Source of the DNA: Collodictyon triciliatum | Taxonomy: Eukaryota > CRuMs | DNA: 25,840 nt | Assembly (NCBI GenBank): GCA_043381765.1 | Contig: JBHJMP010001319.1 | Coordinates: 1-25,840 of the forward strand | Reading direction: 5' to 3' | Part shown: positions 19,061 through 25,840 of the stretch, piece after piece | Position numbering within the stretch: the first letter of the stretch is position 1 | Layout: every line of letters starts with the position of its first letter | Made by a program: the position numbers and the translations under genes | The notes under the pieces: model-generated | What the model saw: only the letters and a program-made list of their open reading frames with translations | Databases searched by the model: none | Told to the model about the DNA's origin: nothing

Positions 19061-21834
19061 CTAGGCATCTCCAAGCTTTTTGTCGATGTAGTCGATGATT
19101 CGGACTGCCTTGGGCCTGGCGTCTGCATCCTGGTTCCACGATGCCTGAATAAGCTTACGGAGGATGGGGTGGACGGTGGCGGGGATGGGCAGGCGGTATC
19201 CCTGATGTTTGTAGAGGAAGCAATCGTGAGAAATATTTGGGATGACTTCGCTACAGCACGGGGTATTTCAACGAGACGAAAAGGGCGAAAATATACCTTC
19301 ACATTTTGTGAATGGGAGTGATATTCATCATGGTAACGAGATTTATTTGATTTTTTTCTACTGTCTGTGTCAGTTTGGAAGGTGGAGTAGGAGGTGAATG
19401 GACAATAAATGGAAGAAGAAAAAGAAGGGAACCCCCTACCTTGTATGCTACTTCTTGGATGACGGCAAACTCGTCCATACCATAGTACGGAATTTGGCAG
19501 GACGCGATTTCGTAAAGCAAGACAGCAAAGCTGTAAATGTCTACGGCTTCGTCGTACGGCTTTCCAAGCATAATCTCAGGGGCCATCCAAAACCTCGTTC
19601 CAGCGCGTGTCATCACTGCTTTAGACGCCGCAGCTTTGGTTCGAGCTAGTCCAAAATCGACAAGCTTCAGGCGACCACCTGGTCCATCAATTAGGACATT
19701 CCCACTTTTGATGTCGCGATGGATAACCTTTTTGGAATGCAAGAAAGCCAGTCCACGAGCAACATCGCGAGCCATGTGCAACGCCTAAACGGATAAACTT
19801 GCTGAGCATCGCGTAGTTGGGCTTGATTTAATTTTTATGCCAAGAAATAATGGGTTCCCAGCATTATAAACTCAAAAAAAGTGGCACATGTGTGTCAATT
19901 ATAATGTTCAATCATTCGAAATATATCAAGCTAGAGAGCGATTGAAAACAGCGATGTGTCTTCGATTGTATATCTTGTTCTTGATTTAATCAATTTTCGT
20001 TTCAATGTGGGGTTTATTAGAGAAAAAAACGAGGTAATATAACATTTATCCTTTCATAACTAGCTTCTTACACTGGAAAGGTCGGCCTTGTACTTTCTGT
20101 TATGTATCAAATCCCACAGGTTTCCGGATAGGAGTTCCGTAATGATTGCAAGGTTTGGTGGATGGAGTGAGGCACCGAGAAACTGGACTATGTTTGGATG
20201 TCTTAGGCTCCTATGCAAATATTTGAGAAAACATTCAATGATTTCAGAGTCAAAGATTGAACATACAACAGAAAATGAATCTCTATCATTTAGCATGTCA
20301 TTATTTTTCTTCTTTTTTTTCTTCTTTCTTTTAAAACCAAATTTTTACTTCAAAAGTTCTACTTCGAGCTTGAATACTCTTAATTCCTCTTCCGGAAGAC
20401 TCATTCCGAACTTGATTACTTTGACAGCGACGGGCAAGCCTTGCCACTTGCACTTGAATACACTACCAAATGACCCTTCTCCCAGCAACTGGCCAAAGTG
20501 AGGTTTCTGTACATGCCGGAAAACAAATTAATGGATGAGATTGAACGGGAAAGCATTGCAGTGAATAAAATTTAGGTACATCAGAAGTACTAAAATCGCA
20601 AAATATATATGTAGCTAGAAAGAGATATTATTTCAACAGCACGAATTGAACGTCAACATCCCTTCAAATGATATCGAGATTGATTGACTCACGAGCTCTG
20701 CAAAATCCACTTCAAGAAGCCCTTCATCCAAGTTCAGATTCCCGAACGCTTGGTCTAAGCTCTGTACAGGTGGGTCCGGCTGGGCGGGCGGAGCAATTAC
20801 TTTGTATTGAGGAGGATCTGATTTGTAGGCTGGGTTTGGTTCGTCTACCTGGTCGTCAAGGGTTTGATCTGGTTCCGATGAATGACATTAGCATCTCTTG
20901 ATTGCTTCCTTACCGATCAAGATTTTTAGTAAACAAGAAAACTTTTAAAAGTATGACATAGAGACTTCGCCTATGGAAGCAGAGTATGCGTGAGACCAAA
21001 TAATGCATGCACTTGAGAGGCAAGTATCAATTAATGGCCACCTGTTGCGGTTGTTGTAGTTGAAAGATCAGCCAGACGGGCAACTTGGGGGTTGTGTTGC
21101 TGAACCGGAGAATCTTTCTTTACATTCTGTAATTCTTTTACTGGAGCAGCTAGAGGTGACGAGTTTGTGGTTGTCTCCTTTAGGGGTACGGGTGTTGGGG
21201 AGACAGGCTCTTCCTTCTTCTGCTGAGTAGCTGAGGGTTGAACTGGCTGATACTGACCAGAGCTGGCTATACTTATACAATCCAGGTTCGTTTGATAACA
21301 ACTAACTCCAGAAAGGCCGCCTAGCATTTATCATGGCGGTGTTGAAAGTAAAAAGAAAAAAGAAAAAAGTGACTCGTACTTTGCTTTCGGAAGGATGGTG
21401 CGATGGCAGAGCTTTTTGTGGGAATCCCTTTTAGAACTTCGGCTTTTCCAAGCGCATAGTCGGCGTACTTTTTCAGAACCGCCTTTGCATTCGAGTTACG
21501 CTCCTCAGCTGGAGCAGATTGGAGCATTTAGGCGAGGCGGAGAACAGAGAAATATGATCGAAAAACAGTCGACTAGAGAGAAGAAATGAGGCGCGCTTGT
21601 CCCAAAGAAAGTGGGATATATCTCTGGTTGATCGCACCCGGATAGTATTGCTGGTGAGAAGAAGAGAGCGTGCGAACCTTTTGCTGCCTGCAAATAGTAA
21701 TCCCCACTTTGGATGTATGCTTCGACCGCAGAGGATGTTTGTCCGGCTGCCTCTTCCTCCTCGGCCTTTCTCTGGAAGATCTTTGCCTGTTGGATGAAAG
21801 TCCTTGCGGTGATTGAAAACGGAGCTGAATCCAT
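19061..21834 (-). CDS. MIT-domain protein kinase of the TKL group
   Basis: Eight exons close in frame: 21834-21678, 21508-21380, 21266-21042, 20868-20693, 20506-20349, 20210-20072, 19784-19440, 19201-19061, giving 489 residues. Residues about 8-85 look like an MIT domain (three-helix microtubule-interacting and trafficking): TFIQQAKIFQRKAEEEEAAG, AVEAYIQSGDYYLQAAK, then KKYADYALGKAEVLK. MIT domains bind ESCRT-III tails. A Pro/Thr/Gln-rich linker (about 95-228) follows. The kinase domain (about 230-485) has LLGEGSFGSV, VAVK (Lys258), SLRHPNIVQFLG, HRDIKSGN (350-357), DFG (371-373), GTRFWMAPE and a RPKAVRI end region. These features fit the tyrosine-kinase-like group (CTR1/DRK/SHK type), so activity is most likely Ser/Thr. 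All catalytic residues are present. The start at 21834 is the Met that opens the MIT helix. Confidence 0.92.
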
Positions 21835-23131
21835 GGCCCTATGTGTCTGGTATTTGGTATTTGTTCCAAGGCAGTCTCAAAAGAAGGAGCTCTATGAAGC
21901 AGCTGTGGCGAGTGTCGCGTTAGGTCTTTGGCGAAAGAAAATGCAATGGAAAAATACCGATTTAAAAAATAAAAAAAGCCCGACAGCAACTTTGGATCGA
22001 ATGAAGGAAAATACGGATCTAAAAAGGCCCACAGCAACCCGCCTGAAAGGTCGACATGGAGGGGACATTTGCTTTTTTTTTTTTTTTTTGACTTCCGATT
22101 ATTTGTATTTGTGTGATGATCTCTTTACTGTGGCAACTTTTTCATTCTTAAGCTGTTTTTTTCTTCTACGTAAGAACTTTTTGTTTGTTGATATTTTCTG
22201 CTCGTCTCCTTGCTTTTGCTCGTCTTTTGCTTGTTGCTGGGATAAACCAAACCGACACCTACCGAGAGTTTCCAGTGAAGATCGACGGAAAATTGATAGG
22301 TTGGTTGTGCTTTGAGAGCCGAGAAGTTGTGTGGAATTTTCCCTTATTAAGATATAAGATGGCATCTAAATCACCATAAGTGTCGAACAAAGCTGTGAGA
22401 AGTCACCTTCAATTGCTGGGCTATCAAATTTTTATATTTCAAATACAATAACTATTTATTAATACAATAATGAGTATAAGAACAGATGCTGCTTAATTTC
22501 TAATTTTTTTATGCATATATTGATATATTCCAAAAGTATGATTCCATAACAAATTTAAAATCTTGACCGCTTTAGTCACTAGCCGTTGGCTTCAGAGAAT
22601 CTTCGTTGAAGCCCTTTGTTACAAATGTGGAAGAACAAGCAGCGCGGCCCGATTCCTTGCACATCCACCACAAGCCTGCTATATATTGGAGAGTATACCA
22701 TGCGCTTGGATGAATCAGATCTGATGGGGCTCTAAACCAATCGGAAACACTGCCAAGGACACAGGACCGCACCAAGAGGCTGGCCGATCCGCGACCCGTG
22801 TGGCGTGTGATCTGAACCCCCAGGACAGGTGCATAGAGAGTGAAAGACGCCGCACAGGGCAGTTAGGACGCACACTTTCCCCACGCGGTTCCTGATGGTA
22901 GGGAGTCACCTGCAGCTGAGGGATCAATCATTCGCCCTTTGGGGTTGTGCCTTGGGGCAAAGCAAAAAGGAATCAGTGGCAAAGGTCTCCTGGACCGTGA
23001 CCCAACTTCTGGTCACCTGTCGAAATCCCTCTGTGCTGCTTTTCATGATCCTAACCAAACAAACACCTTTCCCTCTAGGTTCCATAGATAATCTATACAT
23101 ATTTACTGTCCATAAAGCCCCGAGTATCAGA
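21835..23131. other. Divergent region between MIT-kinase and akirin-like genes
   Basis: This 1.3-kb spacer should hold two promoters. From 21835 to about 22570 it is AT-rich with a poly-T (22072-22090) and no credible gene. From about 22572 to 22960 complexity and GC rise and a minus-strand open frame appears (separate entry). I recognise no regulatory site. Confidence 0.5.
22572..22853 (-). CDS. Unassigned open frame, about 94 codons without a clear start
   Basis: A minus-strand frame is open from just after a TAA near 22856 to the stop at 22572. It reads through VRSCVLGSVSDWFRAPSDLI, then HPSAWYTLQYIAGLWWMCKE, and ends FNEDSLKPTASD. It has no ATG in a convincing place (only TTG/GTG), so it would have to be a 3' exon. 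The aromatic, slightly hydrophobic composition is protein-like, but I recognise no family. A second frame over the same DNA is also open, which weakens the case. It may be a gene remnant or non-coding RNA/promoter sequence. Confidence 0.25.
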   Translation of the reverse strand, partial: AASFTLYAPVLGVQITRHTGRGSASLLVRSCVLGSVSDWFRAPSDLIHPSAWYTLQYIAGLWWMCKESGRAACSSTFVTKGFNEDSLKPTASD

Positions 23132-24542
23132 ATGCTGAAGTTGTATGGAAAGCGAAGCCACGAAATCGAAATGGATCTTGGTGCACAGTCTCTCCGATCT
23201 TCCCCATCAGCGCACAGCCGAAGTGCCTTTCGCCCAGATATGCACGATGAGGACATGACTGTCGTGAAAAGGGTAAGAATTCAGGAACTACAAGTTCTAT
23301 TAGGAGAAGGTCTTTCCTGCTCAAGCATGTTTGTCTGAATCACCCTCCACAACCCCCAGGGAAAATATACAGTAGAAAGCAGCCCCTCCCGAGGCTCCAA
23401 CCCTTCATCCTTCCCACCAGCCTCAACCCCAACCCGAACCGAGTTTGATGTACAAAGCCTTCTCCCACCGCACCTGCGGAAGGCCAAACAAGTTTCATTA
23501 CACAATTTCTCTGCAGTACAAGCAGAAACGTCCGATCCGGAAATTGATCGAGATAACACAGATCGTGAAGCCCACCAAGCAGAGCTTTCCTCACAAACGT
23601 CTCAAGGTTCGTTGTCTCTGACTTGTGTAGCGCACACTTATATGACTTGTTACTTCAAAACTTTTCCGTATGCAGACTGGCTTTTCACATAAAGTTTTCT
23701 TTTCTTTTCATTATTTTTCACTGCACTCCATTATTTGGCCCATTCTTATACTGTCTGATACTATAAACTTCCTTCCTTCAAGAATATATGGATGTATGTC
23801 TCCTACTTTGTATGTTATGATTCAGAGAGAATAAATGCTCAACAGGCACCCTAATAACGCACCTCCCCCATTCCCTCTCTTTTTTTTTTTCTATTTTAAT
23901 TTTAGCAGGTGGGCTCTCTGACGGAGAGAGATCAGAAGACCCGAGACCCAGGAGCCAAGGACGCAGCCGCAGGCCATCGAAGGTTGCCAGCCCTGCCACC
24001 TCGGCCATGCGGTTGTTTACAGAGGAGCAAGTGCGGGAAATGATACAGGCTGCTGTGTGCGAAAGGGAAAGCCAGCTGAGGGTGGAGTACGACCGGATTC
24101 TGTCCGAAAGATTGGCCGAACAGTACAGGAGCTTTGTCCGCTTCAACGAAGATTATATATCTCGCCAGTACAAGAGCAGGTACAATAACTCCCGATGGCT
24201 CTTCTTGCTACCCCAACACAGATATCGAAAGGCCCACTCGTGATTGTATTTCCATCTCCCCTTTTTTTTTGCCCGTTGTTGTACCGGGCATCTGGGGGAT
24301 GCAGAGATGCTCCACCGGGAGTGGTTGGTGCACCCGCAAGGGCGCCACTCTGGCCGAGAGAAGCCATGTCCCCTGCATCTCTTTCGACCCACACACTCAT
24401 ACTCATACTCATACTCACGACGTGTCATAACCTGCAGCGAGCTCAGCTACCTATCCTAAGCGGGGACGGGGCCGGCAGGGAGGGGGCTTATTTGCAGCAG
24501 GACAGCCGCCGCCGCCCGCAAGACTCTGAGACGCTGGAATAA
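23132..24542 (+). CDS. Akirin-like nuclear protein
   Basis: Akirins are small nuclear adaptors that link transcription factors to chromatin remodellers and the proteasome. Exons: 23132-23272, 23360-23606, 23909-24179, then probably 24305-24542, about 298 residues. The N-terminus MLKLYGKRSHEIEMD resembles the akirin start, where KR-x-EIE follows a short leader. The middle is Ser/Pro-rich and disordered with a basic segment (RSQGRSRRPSK). The conserved part is at the C-terminal end of exon 3: RLFTEEQVREMIQAAV, EREsQLRVEYDRILSERLAE, QYRSFVRFNEDYISRQY, matching the akirin helix that ends F.KF..D.I.RRY. The tail is uncertain: reading through the donor at 24180 gives a stop near 24241, while splicing to 24305 gives a long low-complexity tail ending at 24540-24542. 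Neither gives the SYVS ending of animal akirins. Confidence 0.72.
24393..24420. repeat. Short ACTCAT tandem repeat
   Basis: About four units of actcat lie in the putative last akirin exon and code for an IL/LI repeat there. This is one reason to doubt that this part is coding. Confidence 0.75.
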
Positions 24543-24619
24543 AAGGAAGGGGGCAGGAGGGGCCCGATTGCGTGTATGCGCATGTGTATGAGTGTGGGTG
24601 TAGGTGTGGGGCGAGGGGA

Positions 24620-25757
24620 TCAGCCGGCCCAGTGGAGGGTACGGTACGCGACGGTGTCGGTGTCGGGGGCGGGGATGGCGAAGACGGCAGCCTTTGCCAC
24701 GGCGACGGCGGTGCGTGCGTGCTGGACGAGGCGCAGGACATCGAGCGGGGCGTCGCACGGCACAACAACGACCACGAAGCGCGCGTGGCACACCCGCGGG
24801 TCGCCCGCGTAGACCAGGAAGTCGCCCCCGAACTTGAGGCCGCACGAGACGTGGAGGCCCCGCCGCCACAGGTCGAGGAAGACGCGGGTGCGGCCGGTGG
24901 GGGCGGCGCAGGGGGCGCAGGGCGTGGAGGGCGCGGGCGGGCGGAGGGGCGGCGGGCAGGCGAGGCGCGTGGGGATGTAGGGCAGCGGCGGGCGGGCGGC
25001 AGGTGCCGGCGGGGTGGGCGGCGGGTGGTGCCGGCGGGCGCGGTCCTGGGCGGCGCGGCGGTGTGCCTCTGCGGCGTGGCGGTGCGCAAGCGTGTCCCGG
25101 GCGGCGGCTGAGGCGGCGGCAAGGGCGGGGGTCGGCCGGGCGGGCGGGGCGCAGGGGCGGGGCTGCAGGAAGCCTGTGGCGGGCACAGCGGGTCAGAGGC
25201 GTGGTGTGGCGCGGTGTGGCGTGGCGTGGCGTGGCGTGGTCAGGTCAGGCCACAAGGGCAGGACAGCGCACCCACCTTCCCGCACCCCCGCGTGGATCTG
25301 CTCCGGCGTCAGCAGCAGCGGCAGGCTCAGGCTGGCAGTCTGGTTCGGGTGCAGCGGCATGGACCCCATCCACGGCGCAGCCAGGCGGTGGCGCCACACC
25401 AGGCTCAGCGCGTCTGTGGCGGGGGAGGGGCGCGTTAGTACGTCGGCCACACAGCCACAGCCACAGCCACAGCCACAGCCACAGCCACAGCCACTCACCT
25501 TGCGCGTCCATGACAAGGCCCGCCTCCCCGCTGACACACACGGCCACCGCTTCACCGTGCGTGCACAGGCGCACGTCGTCCCCGCTGTCCGCCCCGTCCG
25601 GAGGCGTGTCGTGTGCGCTGTCCTGCATCTGCGGCGCTTGTGCGGCGTCTCGCGCTCTGTCCGCCTCGGTGGGTGTGGCCTGCGCCCGCGGGTCGGTCTG
25701 TGTTGGAAACATAATCGGAGTGGCGGAATTTGAAGCAGCAATGAACAAGGACGACAT
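24620..25757 (-). CDS. TSEN34: tRNA-splicing endonuclease subunit Sen34/TSEN34
   Basis: Catalytic subunit that, by family, cleaves the 3' splice site of intron-containing pre-tRNAs. Three exons: 25757-25499, 25413-25276, 25173-24620, giving 316 residues. The N-terminal domain shows AVCVSGEAGLVMDAQDALSL and the TSEN34 block GSMPLHPNQTASLSLPLLLTPEQI. A Pro/Ala/Arg-rich linker of about 95 residues follows. The nuclease domain (about 229-316) carries FLDLWRRGLHVSCGLKFGG, DFLVYAGDPRVCHARFVV and a C-terminal AKAAVFAI. The catalytic triad is present as Tyr254, His262 and Lys293, with nearly the same spacing as human TSEN34. The gene is strongly GC-rich, unlike all others in the window. Its stop lies about 77 bp from the akirin-like end (tail to tail). 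Confidence 0.92.
25199..25241. repeat. (TGGCG)n-like repeat in TSEN34 intron 2
   Basis: Five to seven imperfect units of gtggc/ggcgt fill part of the intron 25275-25174. Confidence 0.8.
25434..25440 (-). promoter_or_regulatory. Perfect TACTAAC branch-point sequence in TSEN34 intron 1
   Basis: On the sense strand TACTAAC lies about 20 nt upstream of the CCACAG acceptor at 25414-25419. This is the ideal U2 pairing sequence and supports the intron call. Confidence 0.7.
25447..25494. repeat. (CCACAG)n hexamer repeat in TSEN34 intron 1
   Basis: About eight units. On the sense strand it reads CTGTGG and begins immediately after the donor GTGAGT. Confidence 0.93.
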
Positions 25758-25774
25758 AACAAATAGCCCAGCGG

Positions 25775-25840
25775 GAAAGAAAAAAGAAAAAGAAAAAGAA
25801 AAAGAAAAAAAGCAAAAGAAAAAAAGAAAAAAAGAAAAAA
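25775..25840. repeat. (AAAAAG)n tract upstream of TSEN34
   Basis: A-rich hexamers at the right edge, directly upstream (18 bp and more) of the TSEN34 start codon. They form a T/C tract on its sense strand, so this may be promoter, 5' UTR or a 5' intron end. The window ends within it. Confidence 0.85.

Noticed and set aside
25014-25733. 239-codon plus-strand frame at the right end
   Set aside because: High GC removes stops. The minus-strand TSEN34 model explains the region with catalytic residues in place.

Overview
The window is nuclear DNA of a eukaryote. It carries eight protein genes, all cut by many short GT-AG introns, and the non-coding DNA between exons is AT-rich and full of microsatellites. 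By hand I joined 19 exons of a large NAD-glutamate dehydrogenase, 9 of an F-box/LRR protein, 13 of a cytochrome P450, 10 of a CDK, 11 of a CELF-type RNA-binding protein, 8 of an MIT-kinase fusion, about 4 of an akirin-like protein and 3 of a tRNA-splicing endonuclease subunit. In nearly every case the reading frame closes at each junction and the joined protein follows its family from end to end, so these models are much stronger than any single open frame. The combination (GDH2-type dehydrogenase, TKL kinase fused to MIT, CELF protein with a short linker, very high intron density, simple repeats in introns) suggests a free-living protist. A rhizarian such as a foraminiferan with a repeat-filled genome is my best guess, or else an amoebozoan. 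That is inference, not proof.

Layout: 1-4335 (-) NAD-GDH, which runs off the left edge; 4790-8189 (-) F-box/LRR; 8713-12054 (+) P450; 12385-14560 (-) CDK5/Pho85-like kinase; 15647-18446 (+) CELF/Bruno-like protein; 19061-21834 (-) MIT-TKL kinase; 23132-about 24542 (+) akirin-like protein; 24620-25757 (-) TSEN34. After the first two genes the strand alternates strictly, giving divergent promoter regions (8190-8712, 14561-15646, 21835-23131) and tail-to-tail ends (12055-12384, 18447-19060, 24543-24619).

The genes do not form a pathway or cluster. They are mostly housekeeping or regulatory genes: amino acid catabolism, ubiquitin ligase substrate choice, fatty-acid type hydroxylation, cell-cycle or nutrient signalling, mRNA processing, signalling with a possible endosomal link, chromatin/transcription and tRNA splicing. 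I found no tRNA, rRNA, CRISPR or intact transposon. The points most worth a second look are the MIT-TKL kinase fusion, the repeated intron positions in the LRR gene, the odd first intron of the CDK, the strand bias of intronic simple repeats, the assembly scar at the N (6866), the GC-rich block at the right end, and three exon-like open frames that fit none of the eight genes.
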